A stretch of 64,000 nt of DNA from Streptomyces sp. NBC_01142. GTDB lineage: Bacteria > Actinomycetota > Actinomycetes > Streptomycetales > Streptomycetaceae. Below are positions 7,509-16,973 of the stretch, in pieces; within the stretch, counting starts at the first letter, position 1; each line of letters begins with the position of its first letter. The notes beneath the pieces were generated by a model. It saw only the letters and a list, made by a program, of their open reading frames with translations, made no database searches and was not told the DNA's origin. The stretch lies in assembly GCF_026341125.1 (NCBI RefSeq), contig NZ_JAPEOR010000002.1, positions 930,001 to 994,000 on the forward strand, given 5' to 3'. The position numbers and the translations under genes are program-made.

Positions 7509-9155
7509 GTGACCAGTCGATTTTCCTCAACTCCCAGCCGCCGCACGGTCGTCAAGGCCGCTGCCGCCACCGCTGTCGCCGCGCCCGTTCTCGCGGCCGC
7601 CTCCTCCACCGCCTCCGCCGACGGCCAGGGCCCGGCCTTTCTCCATGGCATAGCCTCCGGCGACCCGCTGCCCGACGGCGTACTGCTGTGGACGCGTCTC
7701 ACCCCCGGCCCCGACGCCGTACCGGGCTCGGGCAAGGGTCCGGACACCGCGGTGAGTTGGGAGGTCGCGGAGGACAAGGGCTTTGCCCGGGTCGTCGCCA
7801 GTGGCACCACCACCTCGAAGGCCTCGTCCGACCACACCGTCAAGGTGGACGTAAGAGGCCTGCGCCAGGCGACCGCCTATTACTTCCGCTTCACCGCCGG
7901 CACGGCCCTCTCTCCCGTCGGCCGAACCCGCACCACCCCGGCCACCGACGCCACCACCCCCGGTGTCCGCTTCGGAGTGGTCTCCTGCGCCAACTGGGAG
8001 TCCGGCTACTTCTCCGCGTACCGGCATCTGGCCGCCCGCGCCGACCTCGACGCGGTCCTCCATCTCGGCGACTACATCTACGAGTACGCGACCGGCGGGT
8101 ACCCGGAGGAGAAGTACGTCGTACGGCAGCACGAGCCGAAGCACGAGATCCTCACCCTCGCCGACTACCGCACCCGGCATGCCACCTACAAGACGGACAC
8201 CGACCTGCAGGCGCTGCACGCCGCCCACCCGGTGATCGCGATCTGGGACGACCACGAGTTCGCGAACGACACCTGGTCGGGCGGCGCGGAGAACCACACA
8301 CCGGGCGCCGAGGGCGAGTGGGCTGCGCGGGCCGCGGCCGCCCGTCAGGCCTACTTCGAGTGGATGCCCGTACGCACCTCCACCGAGGGCACCGTCTACC
8401 GCCGGCTGCGCTTCGGCAAGCTCGCCGATCTGCATCTGCTGGACCTGCGGTCCTTCCGCTCGCAGCAGACGACGGTCGGCAACGGCAGCGTGGACGACCC
8501 GGAGCGTACGCTCACCGGCCGCGCGCAGCTGGACTGGCTGAAGGCGGGTCTTGCCGGGTCCGACGCCGCGTGGAAGCTGGTCGGCACCTCCGTGATGATC
8601 TCGCCGGTCGCCTTCGGCTCCGTACCGGCCCATCTGCTGGGGCCGATCGCGGAGTTGCTCGGGCTGCCCAAGGAGGGCCTCGCGATCAATGTCGACCAGT
8701 GGGACGGCTACACCGACGACCGCAAGGAGCTGCTCGGGCATCTGACGCAGCGCGGGATCGAGAACACTGTCTTCCTCACCGGCGACATCCACATGGCCTG
8801 GGCGAACGACGTACCGGTCAAGGCGGCGACGTATCCGTTCTCACAGTCCGCCGCGACCGAGTTCGTGGTGACATCGGTGAGCTCCGACAATCTGGACGAC
8901 CTTCTCCATGTCGCGCCGGGCACGCTCTCGCTGGTCGCCTCCACGGCCGTCAAGGCGGCCAACCGTCATGTGAAGTGGCTGGACATGGACGGGCACGGCT
9001 ACGGCGTCCTCGATGTCACCGCCGAGCGCTCGCAGATGGACTACTACGTCCTGTCCGACAAGACGAAGCGCGACGCGACGTCCAAGTGGGCCCGCTCCTA
9101 CCGGACCCGGTCCGGTACCCAGCGTGTCGAGCGGGTCGACCAGCCCGTACGCTGA
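7509..9155 (+). CDS. phoD: Secreted alkaline phosphatase/phosphodiesterase PhoD
   Basis: 548 residues from GTG. The N-terminus has a Tat signal ([20 protein letters not shown], residues 10-29), as expected for PhoD, which is exported folded with its metals. An N-terminal PhoD domain ([20 protein letters not shown]) is followed by the metallophosphatase core: [11 protein letters not shown] (about 156), [13 protein letters not shown] (about 184), [15 protein letters not shown] (about 245), DLRSFRSQQ and [11 protein letters not shown] (about 424). It releases phosphate from phosphodiesters such as teichoic acids or phospholipids outside the cell. Family length is normal. Phosphate control through PhoP is expected for the family; the local site is weak. 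Confidence 0.93.
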   Translation: MTSRFSSTPSRRTVVKAAAATAVAAPVLAAASSTASADGQGPAFLHGIASGDPLPDGVLLWTRLTPGPDAVPGSGKGPDTAVSWEVAEDKGFARVVASGTTTSKASSDHTVKVDVRGLRQATAYYFRFTAGTALSPVGRTRTTPATDATTPGVRFGVVSCANWESGYFSAYRHLAARADLDAVLHLGDYIYEYATGGYPEEKYVVRQHEPKHEILTLADYRTRHATYKTDTDLQALHAAHPVIAIWDDHEFANDTWSGGAENHTPGAEGEWAARAAAARQAYFEWMPVRTSTEGTVYRRLRFGKLADLHLLDLRSFRSQQTTVGNGSVDDPERTLTGRAQLDWLKAGLAGSDAAWKLVGTSVMISPVAFGSVPAHLLGPIAELLGLPKEGLAINVDQWDGYTDDRKELLGHLTQRGIENTVFLTGDIHMAWANDVPVKAATYPFSQSAATEFVVTSVSSDNLDDLLHVAPGTLSLVASTAVKAANRHVKWLDMDGHGYGVLDVTAERSQMDYYVLSDKTKRDATSKWARSYRTRSGTQRVERVDQPVR

Positions 9156-9160
9156 CCCGC

Positions 9161-10633
9161 ATGACCGGGGGCACGGGCGGCGCAGACAGCGCACACAGCA
9201 GGATCGTCGACGGACGCTTCGAGCTGCGGGAGCGGCTCGGCAGCGGCGGCATGGGCACGGTGTGGCGCGCCTGGGACACCGTCCTGCACCGTGAGGTGGC
9301 ACTGAAAGAGGTCCGGTCGCCCGACCCCGCGCTGGCGGCCGCCCGCCCCCAGGCCTCGCGCACACTACGAGAGCGTGTGCTGCGCGAGGCCAGGGCCCTG
9401 GCCAGAATCAGCCATCCCCATGTGGTGACGATTCATCACATCGTCGACGAGGGCCCGCATCCATGGATCGTCATGGAGCTGCTCCCGGGCGCCACGCTCC
9501 AGGACCGGCTCGCCCAGGGGCCGGTCAGCCCGCAGGAGGCCGCGAAGACGGGCCGGGAGTTGCTCTCCGCGCTGCGCGCCGCGCACGCGGCGGGCATCCA
9601 GCACCGGGACGTCAAGCCGGCCAATGTGCTGCTGCGCGCTGACGGCAGTGCGGTGCTCACGGACTTCGGCATCGCTGCCCTGAAGGGTTCGACCTCGCTG
9701 ACGGCAACCGGCGATCTGATCGGTTCGCCCGAATACATCGCTCCCGAACGGATCCGGGGGCGGGACAACGCCCCGGCCTCCGACCTCTGGTCGCTGGGTC
9801 TTCTGTTGTACGTGTGCGTGGAGGGCGTGAGCCCGCTGCGCCGCGGTACGACGCTGGCCACGCTGGCGGCCGTACTGGACGACGAGGTGCCACCGCCGGT
9901 GCGCTCCGGTCCGCTCGCACCCGTCCTGAGCGCGCTGCTGGTACGGGACCCGGCGGCGCGGCCCGACGCGGCCGCGCTGGACGCGATGCTGGCGCAGGTC
10001 GAATCCGGTACGGCGCCGCAGACGCCGCGCCAGACGCCGTACCAGCCGCCGGTGGCGCGGCCGGAGCGGGCCGGGCGGGCCGGGCGCCGCATATCGGTCG
10101 TCGCGGCGGTGATCGCGGTGGCCGTCGCGGTCACCGCGGGCGCGGCCCTGGTGTTCGACCTGCGCGCCCCGGACAACCGGGCGGGCGACAGCACCGGGGA
10201 CAAGGCGGGTTCCAGCGGCAGCTCCCCCACAGCGACGACGACCCCCACGCCGAAGCCCGGGCAATCGCAGAGCCCGCCGCTCCCGACAGGGAACCCGGAG
10301 GCCGGCGTCTGGGTCGCCCAGCTCGCCTCCGTGGGCAAGTCTTCGGGCGCCGCGGCCCGGGACCGCCAGGAGCAGGCCCTGCGCAACCAGGGCCTCAGCA
10401 ATGTCCAGTACGTCGACAGCAGCGAGTACGCCTCACTCCGCTCCGGCTACTGGAATTTCTACGTCCCCGGCTTCGACGACGGCGCCGCCGCGGTCTCCTG
10501 GTGTCGTACCAACGGCCTGAGTACGAAGGACGAGTGCTTCGGCCGCTTTCTGAGCCACCGTGGGTCCGACAGCAAGTACCTCTGCAACCCGGCCCCGGGC
10601 GGCGGCACCAGCGGCCGCTGCACCCGCCCCTGA
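9161..10633 (+). CDS. Membrane Ser/Thr protein kinase with SPOR-like ectodomain
   Basis: 490 residues, starting 6 bases after phoD. Hanks kinase domain about residues 20-275: glycine loop LGSGGMGTVW, VALKEV (Lys about 49), HRDVKPANVLL (about 148), LTDFGIAAL (about 168), GSPEYIAPERI. A Pro/Gln linker leads to one membrane helix (ISVVAAVIAVAVAVTAGAAL, about 311-330), then a Thr/Pro-rich stretch. The last ~120 residues (VWVAQLASVGKSSGAAARDR through YWNFYVPGFDDGAAAVSW) resemble a SPOR-type fold with paired Cys near the end. SPOR domains bind glycan strands lacking stem peptides, so the kinase may sense cell-wall state. The usual bacterial alternative is PASTA repeats, absent here. Confidence 0.88.
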   Translation: MTGGTGGADSAHSRIVDGRFELRERLGSGGMGTVWRAWDTVLHREVALKEVRSPDPALAAARPQASRTLRERVLREARALARISHPHVVTIHHIVDEGPHPWIVMELLPGATLQDRLAQGPVSPQEAAKTGRELLSALRAAHAAGIQHRDVKPANVLLRADGSAVLTDFGIAALKGSTSLTATGDLIGSPEYIAPERIRGRDNAPASDLWSLGLLLYVCVEGVSPLRRGTTLATLAAVLDDEVPPPVRSGPLAPVLSALLVRDPAARPDAAALDAMLAQVESGTAPQTPRQTPYQPPVARPERAGRAGRRISVVAAVIAVAVAVTAGAALVFDLRAPDNRAGDSTGDKAGSSGSSPTATTTPTPKPGQSQSPPLPTGNPEAGVWVAQLASVGKSSGAAARDRQEQALRNQGLSNVQYVDSSEYASLRSGYWNFYVPGFDDGAAAVSWCRTNGLSTKDECFGRFLSHRGSDSKYLCNPAPGGGTSGRCTRP

Positions 10634-10653
10634 ACCATGGCCCTGAAGCAGTC

Positions 10654-11223
10654 CTAGAGCGTCGCGAGGAAGCCCAGCGCGGTCCGCCAGGTCAGATCGG
10701 CCGACGCCTCGTCGTAGTCGGGCAGATCCGGGTCGGTGTACAGGTGTCCGGCGCCCGGGTAGCGGTAGATCTCCACGTCCGCGCCGGTCCGCTGCATCTG
10801 GAGGTACCAGGAGTTCAGCCAGTCGTGCGGCTCGAAGGGGTCCGGGTCCGCGACATGCAGCTGTACGGGCAGCTCGTCCACGGTCGCCCCCTCCGCGATG
10901 TCGGAGGTGCCGTGCAGAAGCAGCAGGCCGCGCGCCTTCCGGTCACCCAGCGCGAGGTTCTGCGCGATCGAGCCGCCGAGCGAGAACCCGGCGTACACCA
11001 GTCCCTCTTCGGAGTACGGCGCGGCGGCCAGGATCGCGCGCCGCAGCAGCTCCTCCTTGCCGATCTTGTCCTTGAGCGCCCTGCCCTCCTCGACGGTCTC
11101 GACGGTTTGACCGTCGAAGAGGTCGGGCACGCGAACCTGGTGCCCGGCGGCGCGCAGCCGGTCGGCTGCCGCGTGTACGGCCGGGCGCAGACCGTAAACC
11201 GAATGAAAAAGCATGATGTTCAT
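10654..11223 (-). CDS. Dienelactone-hydrolase-family alpha/beta hydrolase
   Basis: 189 residues, convergent with the kinase gene (20 bases between stops). Alpha/beta hydrolase fold: MLFHSVYGLRPAV at the start, nucleophile elbow YAGFSLGGSIAQ (Ser about residue 101), the acid region VADPDPFEPHDW and the histidine in GAGHLYTDPDLPDYD. The nucleophile is Ser rather than the Cys of classical dienelactone hydrolase, as in many DLH relatives. Probably a cytosolic esterase; substrate unknown. Confidence 0.85.
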   Translation of the reverse strand: MNIMLFHSVYGLRPAVHAAADRLRAAGHQVRVPDLFDGQTVETVEEGRALKDKIGKEELLRRAILAAAPYSEEGLVYAGFSLGGSIAQNLALGDRKARGLLLLHGTSDIAEGATVDELPVQLHVADPDPFEPHDWLNSWYLQMQRTGADVEIYRYPGAGHLYTDPDLPDYDEASADLTWRTALGFLATL

Positions 11224-11261
11224 TCGGTCATCCTGCCAGTTGGCTAGTGAGCTTCGGAGAC

Positions 11262-12455
11262 ATGGAGAACGAACTGCGCCCGTTGATTGTCGTCGGTGGC
11301 TCGGTCGTGCTCACGCTGCTGTGCGGCTGGGCTGTCGACCTGCTGCTCCGCCGCGTGGACGCCCGCCACCCCGAGACCCCCCTGTGGGGGCTGCTGCGGC
11401 GCTGCCGGCTGCCCCTTCAGGTTGTGCTGCTCACCGCGCTGCTGAGAGGGACCTACCAAGAGACTCAGTGGCGGCTCATCGAGAAGCACGAGGCCGACAT
11501 CGGCCAGGTGCTGTCGCTGGTGCTGATCGGCGCCGGGGCCTGGCTGGTGATACGGATCATCTCCGCGGTCGTGGAGTCGTCGTACGCCCGCTACGCGTCC
11601 TCGACCCGCGATCCCGCCCGGGTACGGCGGGTGCGTACACAGGTCACGCTGATCATGCGGATCGCCACGGCGATCGTTGTGGTGGTGGCGGTCGCGGCGA
11701 TGCTGCTGACCTTCCCCGGCATGGAGAAGCTCGGCGCCTCGCTGCTCGCCTCCGCGGGCGTGATCGGCATCGTCGCCGGTGTCGCCGCCCAGTCCACGCT
11801 CGGCAATCTCTTCGCCGGCTTCCAGATCGCCTTCGGCGACATGGTGCGCATCGGCGACACGGTGGTGGTGGACGGGGAGTGGGGCGTGGTCGAGGAGGTC
11901 ACACTCACCTTCCTCGCCGTACGGACGTGGGACGAGCGGCGCATCACGATGCCGGTGTCGTACTTCACCAGCAAGCCGTTCGAGAACTGGTCGCGCGGCG
12001 GGGCCCAGATGACCGGGACGGTCTTCTTCCATCTGGACCACTCGGCGCCGGTGGGCCTGATGCGCGAGAAGCTGCACGACGTTCTGCGGGAGTGCGCGGC
12101 GTGGGACGGCCGTGACTGGAGCCTGGCGGTCACGGACACGACCCCCAGCACGATGGAGGTGCGGGCGGTGGTCACGGCGAAGGACGCCGACGATGTCTGG
12201 ACGGCGCGGTGCGCGGTGCGGGAGCGGATGATCGCCTGGCTGTACGAGGAGCATCCGTACGCGCTGCCACGGATCACGATGTCGGCGGTGCCGCTGCCGG
12301 AGGGAGGCCGGGCGGACGGTCCGCCTCCTGCGGCGGAGGTCCACACCGTTAACGTCCCTGACGTCCCTGACGTCGCTGACGTCGCTGACGCCGCCCATGC
12401 CCACGCCACGGACAACAGCCCTGACGGGCAGCATCCCCGCACGGGCCGCGGCTGA
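11262..12455 (+). CDS. MscS-family mechanosensitive channel
   Basis: About 397 residues. ATG 11262 is preferred; GTG 11247 is also in frame, and neither has a well-spaced ribosome site. Membrane segments lie at about residues 8-28, 73-95 and 125-150, followed by the pore helix region LGASLLASAGVIGIVAGVAA and QSTLGNLFAGFQIAFGDMVR. The beta domain GDTVVVDGEWGVVEEVTLTF with the conserved ITMPVSYF follows. It opens under membrane tension to release solutes. The C-terminal 60 residues are a low-complexity tail with VPD/VAD repeats. Confidence 0.9.
   Translation: MENELRPLIVVGGSVVLTLLCGWAVDLLLRRVDARHPETPLWGLLRRCRLPLQVVLLTALLRGTYQETQWRLIEKHEADIGQVLSLVLIGAGAWLVIRIISAVVESSYARYASSTRDPARVRRVRTQVTLIMRIATAIVVVVAVAAMLLTFPGMEKLGASLLASAGVIGIVAGVAAQSTLGNLFAGFQIAFGDMVRIGDTVVVDGEWGVVEEVTLTFLAVRTWDERRITMPVSYFTSKPFENWSRGGAQMTGTVFFHLDHSAPVGLMREKLHDVLRECAAWDGRDWSLAVTDTTPSTMEVRAVVTAKDADDVWTARCAVRERMIAWLYEEHPYALPRITMSAVPLPEGGRADGPPPAAEVHTVNVPDVPDVADVADAAHAHATDNSPDGQHPRTGRG
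12352..12387 (+). repeat. Four tandem 9-base repeats in the MscS tail
   Basis: ACGTCCCTG twice, then ACGTCGCTG twice, inside the channel reading frame, giving a VPDVPDVADVAD run. The multiple-of-three unit keeps the frame open, so copy number may vary between strains. Confidence 0.8.
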
Positions 12456-12892
12456 ACCTGGACGGCCAGGGCGGGCCGGCGGATCCGGGAGCCCGGGCGG
12501 CTGAGGGCGGGGCCCTCGGTCCAGGCCGGGGCACATCGGGTCGACTCGGACCGGCTCGGCTCGGGTCAGACCGGACCGGGGTCCCGGGCCTGCGGCTCTG
12601 GATACGCCGGGTCCGGCCGGATCAGAGCCGGATCAGGGCCGGCGCAGGCCAGAAGGTCAGCAGGCCGGCCGGTCCGGCACGGGCATGCAGAGCCGGGTCC
12701 GGCCGTGGCCCGGTCGAGTCGGACCGGGCCACGGCCGGGGACCTGCCCCGGGACCTGCCCGGGGACCTGTCGGACGCCCGCCGCGCAGTCACCGCAGTCG
12801 GGCACTCTCCCCCGGCCCGGCCCGGCCCGGCCCGGCCCCGCCCTCGCCACCGCGCCCGCCGCGCACCCGCACCCGCACCCGCCCACTCCGTC
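12456..12892. other. 437-base gene-free GC-rich spacer between convergent genes
   Basis: I see no supportable gene here. The stretch is made of short imperfect repeats and palindromes, for example CCCGGTCGAGTCGGACCGGG near 12709-12728, repeated GGGGACCTG-like words at 12737-12767 and CCCGGCCCGG runs near 12813-12835. It probably provides terminators for the MscS gene and the antiporter gene, which meet here. Confidence 0.6.
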
Positions 12893-14479
12893 TCACCGCA
12901 TGCTGCGCACGTCCAGGTGCCGTAGGACCCGGTCCACCACCTCCGGGTTGGCGCCCGGTTCGCTGCGGGCCGAGAGCACCTCGTGGCGCGCGGCCGACAG
13001 CATCTCCCGCTGGATCCGCTGCGTCGTCCTGAGGCGGTCCTGTCGCTTCGCGAACCAGTCACGCCGCTCGTCGTCGATGATGTCCGAGCTGATCCGCGCC
13101 CCCATGTCGTACGCCCGGCGCAGCAGCCGCTCGCTGACATCCTCCGGCAGCTCCTCCACCGCCTCGATCTCCCTCAGCCGGTGCCGGGCCGCCTTCGTCG
13201 CGCGCAGCGCGAGGCGCCGCTCCAGTTCGCGCTCCACGTCCGCGTCGGCCCGGACGCCGAGCCGCCGCACCATCCACGGCAGGGTCAGCCCCTGGAGGAC
13301 GAGCGTGGCCATGACGACCGCGAACGCGATGAAGATGATCTCGTCCCGGCCCGGAAAGTCCGCCCCGCTGTCCGTCTTCAACGGAATGGCCAGCGCCAGC
13401 GCCACCGAGGCCACACCCCGCATGCCCGCCCACCACATGATGACGGTCTCCCGCCAGGTCACGGGGATTTCCTCGTCGTAGTCCCGTCGGGTGTGCAGTC
13501 TCTTGGCGAGCCAGGTCGCGGGCAGCAGCCACATCAGCCGTACGCCCACGACGACCGCGACGATCGCGGCGCCCCACCCCACCATCTGCATCTCGCGCCC
13601 GTCGGCCGTGCCGAAGACGTTGTGGAGTTCGAGCCCGATGAGACCGAAGGCGACGCCGGTGACGAGCGTGTCGACGATCTGCCAGAAGGTGTTCCCGGCC
13701 AGCCGTCCCATCACGTCGTCGGCGTCGGCGGTGTGCTCGGCAAGGAAGAGCGCGGTGGTGAGGACGGCGAGAACCCCGGACCCCTTCAGCTCTTCCGCCA
13801 GCACATAGCTGACGAAGGGCACCATCAGCGAGAGGCCGATCTGCAGCGTCGCGTCACCGAGCAGGCCCATCAGCTTGTTGGAGAGCCAGCCCAGCGCGAG
13901 CCCCACGGCCACGGCCACCACGCCGGACAGCACCAGATCCCCTACGGCGGCCGGCCAGGAGAAGGTCCCGCTCACCGCCGCGGCGATCGCCACGTGGTAG
14001 AGCACGATCGCCGTGACGTCGTTGAAGAGCCCTTCGCCCTCCAGGATGGAGACCATCCGGCGCGGCAGTCCGAGCGAACCGGCGACGGCGGTCGCGGCGA
14101 CCGGGTCGGGCGGCGCGACCAGCGCGCCGAGCGCGACCGCCGCAGCGATCGGGAGCCCGGGCACCACGGCGTTGGCGACGGCCGCGACCGCCGCGGTCGT
14201 CACAAACACCAGCGCGACCGCGAGCAGCAGGATCGGCCGGATATTGACCGTGAACTGCCGCCATGAGGTGCGCTGCACGGAGGCGTAGAGCAAGGGCGGC
14301 AGCAACAGCGGAAGGATGAACTCCGGCGGTACGTCGACGCTCGGCACAAAGGGAAGAAAAGCCAGAACGATCCCGGCGAGGGTCATCAGCACAGGCGCGG
14401 GCAGACCGAGACGCTCCCCCAGCGGCACCGTCACCACCGCCCCGAGCAACAGCGCGAACAGCAGCGCCAATTGGTCCAC
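12893..14479 (-). CDS. Na+/H+ antiporter, CPA1/NhaP type
   Basis: 528 residues from GTG 14479, which has GGAGG seven bases upstream; a longer frame reaches 14509. Ten to twelve hydrophobic helices fill residues 1-410. CPA1 signatures: ALGALVAPPDPVAATAV (about 125-141) and LEGEGLFNDVTAIVLYHVAI (about 158-177), with the Asn-Asp ion-binding pair. A charged cytosolic tail follows. It exchanges Na+ (or K+) for H+ across the membrane for pH and salt balance. It has its own strand unit, convergent with the MscS gene. Confidence 0.92.
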   Translation of the reverse strand: MDQLALLFALLLGAVVTVPLGERLGLPAPVLMTLAGIVLAFLPFVPSVDVPPEFILPLLLPPLLYASVQRTSWRQFTVNIRPILLLAVALVFVTTAAVAAVANAVVPGLPIAAAVALGALVAPPDPVAATAVAGSLGLPRRMVSILEGEGLFNDVTAIVLYHVAIAAAVSGTFSWPAAVGDLVLSGVVAVAVGLALGWLSNKLMGLLGDATLQIGLSLMVPFVSYVLAEELKGSGVLAVLTTALFLAEHTADADDVMGRLAGNTFWQIVDTLVTGVAFGLIGLELHNVFGTADGREMQMVGWGAAIVAVVVGVRLMWLLPATWLAKRLHTRRDYDEEIPVTWRETVIMWWAGMRGVASVALALAIPLKTDSGADFPGRDEIIFIAFAVVMATLVLQGLTLPWMVRRLGVRADADVERELERRLALRATKAARHRLREIEAVEELPEDVSERLLRRAYDMGARISSDIIDDERRDWFAKRQDRLRTTQRIQREMLSAARHEVLSARSEPGANPEVVDRVLRHLDVRSMR

Positions 14480-14916
14480 GGTGCGCCCTCCGGGGGCTCG
14501 AAACCTCAACGGTCAAGGCTTCCAGCCTGCCACGCAACCCAGCCGAACCATCCCAACACCCTCATCGGCACAGCTCGCTGCTTCACCGGACTGAACAGTC
14601 ATCGGATGAGTACGGTGCGGGATGCCTTCCGCTTCGGCCGGGGGTGGACCACGGCATGACCGGCGAGATCACCATGCGCGTCGAGCGAGGCCGCTTCCGG
14701 CCCCGGCACGAACCCGCCCCGGGCCGCGCGGCCGTCCGACTCCCGTGCCACGCAACGGCCTTGACCGCCCCTCGCGGCTCCCGCCCACTCGCTCTGCAGG
14801 TCGCCCCGCCGAGCGGCGAGTGGCCTGCCGGGGCCTGCCGGGGCCTGCCGTTCAGACGGACCGCGGCCCGACGACAGCCCGGCTTGCTCCTGGAGCTCTT
14901 GGAGCACCTTGCGTAT
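14480..14916. other. 437-base region without a confident gene
   Basis: Lies between the start of the antiporter gene and the end of the GNAT gene. Open frames on both strands exist but lack ribosome sites, codon bias or recognisable sequence. A direct repeat GGGGCCTGCC occurs near 14829-14850. It should contain the antiporter promoter and the GNAT terminator; I could not place either firmly. Confidence 0.5.
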
Positions 14917-15396
14917 CTAGAGCATCTTGCGCATCGCTCGGTGCGGCATTCCCGCGTCGGAGAACTCCGCTCCGTACGCTCCGTACCCGAGTCGCTCGTA
15001 GAAGCCCAGCGCGTGCGTCTGCGCGTGCAGATCCACCGCCGCCAGGCCGCGCTCCCGGGCGGCCTCCTCGATGCCCCGCACCAGCGCCACACCGACACCG
15101 AGCCCCCGCGCCGCCTTGCTCACCGCGAGCCGGCCCAGCGAGCCGACCGTCCGGTCGCCGCCCGTCCGGCCGGCCGCGTCGGGGCCGTACAGCAGTCGGC
15201 CCGTGCCCAGCGGCAGCCCGTCCGTCCGGATCGCCAGCACATGCACGGTGTCCGCGCCGGGCTCGTCGTACGCGTCGTACTCGATGTCCTCGGGCACCCG
15301 CTGCTCGACGACGAAGACTTCCTTGCGGACCCGGAAGCAGGCCTCACGGTCCGCCTCGTCCCCGGCGACCCTGACCTCGTACGGGCCCGCGCTCAC
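14917..15396 (-). CDS. GNAT-family N-acetyltransferase (ElaA-like)
   Basis: 159 residues from GTG 15396, which overlaps the rluD stop by 4 bases (GTGA). The ElaA-like N-terminus reads [20 protein letters not shown]; the acetyl-CoA-binding region is [20 protein letters not shown] (about 90-109), and [14 protein letters not shown] ends the fold. It likely transfers an acetyl group to a small molecule or protein amine. Translationally coupled to rluD; no functional link known. Confidence 0.88.
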   Translation of the reverse strand: MSAGPYEVRVAGDEADREACFRVRKEVFVVEQRVPEDIEYDAYDEPGADTVHVLAIRTDGLPLGTGRLLYGPDAAGRTGGDRTVGSLGRLAVSKAARGLGVGVALVRGIEEAARERGLAAVDLHAQTHALGFYERLGYGAYGAEFSDAGMPHRAMRKML

Positions 15397-16334
15397 TCGC
15401 TCTCGGCCCGGATCGCGTCCAGCGCCTGCTGCAGGTCCTCCGGGTACCCGCTCGCGTACTCGACCCACTGCCCGTCCGAGGGGTGCTCGAAGCCGAGCCG
15501 CACCGCGTGCAGCCACTGCCGCGTCAGCCCCAGCCGCTTCGCCATGGTCGGGTCCGCGCCATACGTCAGATCGCCCACGCACGGGTGCCGGTGGGCGGCC
15601 ATGTGCACCCGGATCTGGTGCGTACGCCCCGTCTCCAGCTTGATGTCCAGCAGTGACGCCGCCCGGAACGCCTCGATCAGGTCGTAGTGGGTGACCGACG
15701 GCTTGCCCTCCGCCGTGACCGCCCACTTGTAGTCGTGGTTCGGGTGCCGGCCGATCGGGGCGTCGATGGTGCCGCTCATCGGGTCCGGGTGCCCCTGGAC
15801 CAGCGCGTGATACCGCTTGTCCACGGTCCGGTCCCGGAACTGCGCCTTCAGCATGGTGTACGCCCGCTCCGACTTGGCGACGACCATCAGTCCGGACGTG
15901 CCGACGTCCAGCCGGTGCACGATGCCCTGCCGCTCCGCCGCACCCGACGTCGAGATGCGGTACCCGGCAGCGGCCAGGCCGCCGATCACGGTCGTCCCGG
16001 TCCAGCCGGGGCTCGGGTGCGCGGCCACGCCGACCGGCTTGACGATCACCACGATGTCGTCGTCGTCGTGCACGATCTCCATGCCCTCGACGGGCTCGGC
16101 CACGATCTGGACCGGCGCGGGCGCCTGGGGCATCTCGACCTCGAGCCAGGCCCCGCCGTGCACACGCTCGGACTTTCCGACGGCAGAGCCGTCGACCTGC
16201 ACCTTCCCGGCAGCTGCCAGCTCGGCCGCCTTCGTACGGGAAAACCCGAACATCCGGGAGATGGCGGCGTCGACACGCTCGCCCTCAAGGCCATCGGGTA
16301 CGGGCAGGGTGCGGATCTCGGGAACTGTACTCAC
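15393..16334 (-). CDS. rluD: RluA/RluD-family 23S rRNA pseudouridine synthase
   Basis: 313 residues. N-terminal S4 RNA-binding domain ([20 protein letters not shown], about residues 19-38, through [14 protein letters not shown]). The synthase domain carries the catalytic Asp in [20 protein letters not shown] (about 139-158), then [20 protein letters not shown] and DLTYGAD. The enzyme converts uridines in 23S rRNA to pseudouridine. It lies 17 bases after lspA, a pairing often seen in bacteria. The exact target uridine cannot be told from sequence alone. Confidence 0.92.
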   Translation of the reverse strand: MSTVPEIRTLPVPDGLEGERVDAAISRMFGFSRTKAAELAAAGKVQVDGSAVGKSERVHGGAWLEVEMPQAPAPVQIVAEPVEGMEIVHDDDDIVVIVKPVGVAAHPSPGWTGTTVIGGLAAAGYRISTSGAAERQGIVHRLDVGTSGLMVVAKSERAYTMLKAQFRDRTVDKRYHALVQGHPDPMSGTIDAPIGRHPNHDYKWAVTAEGKPSVTHYDLIEAFRAASLLDIKLETGRTHQIRVHMAAHRHPCVGDLTYGADPTMAKRLGLTRQWLHAVRLGFEHPSDGQWVEYASGYPEDLQQALDAIRAESE

Positions 16335-16351
16335 CCGTCGAGTATGCCTTG

Positions 16352-16912
16352 TCAGTCCTTGTGGACAGTCCCGTCGGGGTCCAGGCCCCTGAACGACAGG
16401 ATCACAATCAGGATCCCGCCGCAGACGATCGCGGAGTCGGCGAGGTTGAAGACGGCGAAGTGCGCGGGCGCGATGAAGTCCACGACCGCGCCCTCGAAGA
16501 CGCCGGGCGAGCGGAAGATCCGGTCGGTGAGATTGCCGAGCGCACCGCCGAGCAGCAGCCCCAGGGCGATCGCCCAGGGCGTGCTGTAGAGCTTGCGCGC
16601 GAGCCGGGCGATCACGATGATCACCGTCGCCGCGATGCAGGTGAAGATCACGGTGAAGGCCTCGCCCATACCGAAGGCCGCGCCGGGGTTCCGTACCGCC
16701 ACGAACTTCAGCAGATCACCGATGATCTTGATCGGCTCGTGGTGCTCCAGCTTGGCCACCACGATCATCTTGCTGACGAGGTCGAACAAGTACGCCACGA
16801 CCGCCACGGCGAAGAGCACGGTGATCCTGCGCTTGCCCTTGGGCTGCTCGGCGGGCGCCGCAGCCTCGTCGTCCACATCCGGCGTACCGATGACGCGCTC
16901 CGCCTCTGCCAC
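16352..16912 (-). CDS. lspA: Lipoprotein signal peptidase II
   Basis: 186 residues with about 30 N-terminal cytosolic residues and four membrane helices. Signature motifs: [15 protein letters not shown] (Asn and Gly-rich loop), [13 protein letters not shown] (first catalytic Asp, about residue 142) and [14 protein letters not shown] (second catalytic Asp, about 161). It cleaves prolipoproteins before the lipidated Cys in the cell membrane. Upstream of rluD in the same unit. Confidence 0.95.
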   Translation of the reverse strand: MAEAERVIGTPDVDDEAAAPAEQPKGKRRITVLFAVAVVAYLFDLVSKMIVVAKLEHHEPIKIIGDLLKFVAVRNPGAAFGMGEAFTVIFTCIAATVIIVIARLARKLYSTPWAIALGLLLGGALGNLTDRIFRSPGVFEGAVVDFIAPAHFAVFNLADSAIVCGGILIVILSFRGLDPDGTVHKD

Positions 16913-16973
16913 GTGAGTCCCTCAACCTAGGTGCCTGACTGTGCATGAGGGTACGGCACACCCGTACGGAGCC

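Noticed and set aside
7430..9160. Long open frame continuous upstream of the kinase at 9161, overlapping phoD
   Set aside because: It is the out-of-frame shadow of phoD: Arg/Pro/Gly-rich with no motif. The kinase begins at ATG 9161.
12566..13140. Minus-strand open frames extending from the antiporter end into the GC-rich spacer
   Set aside because: Low-complexity Gly/Arg/Ala translation of repeated GC words; the antiporter frame accounts for the coding part.
14583..14916. Possible small genes between the antiporter and GNAT genes
   Set aside because: No ribosome sites, no family signal, and frames on both strands look equally random.
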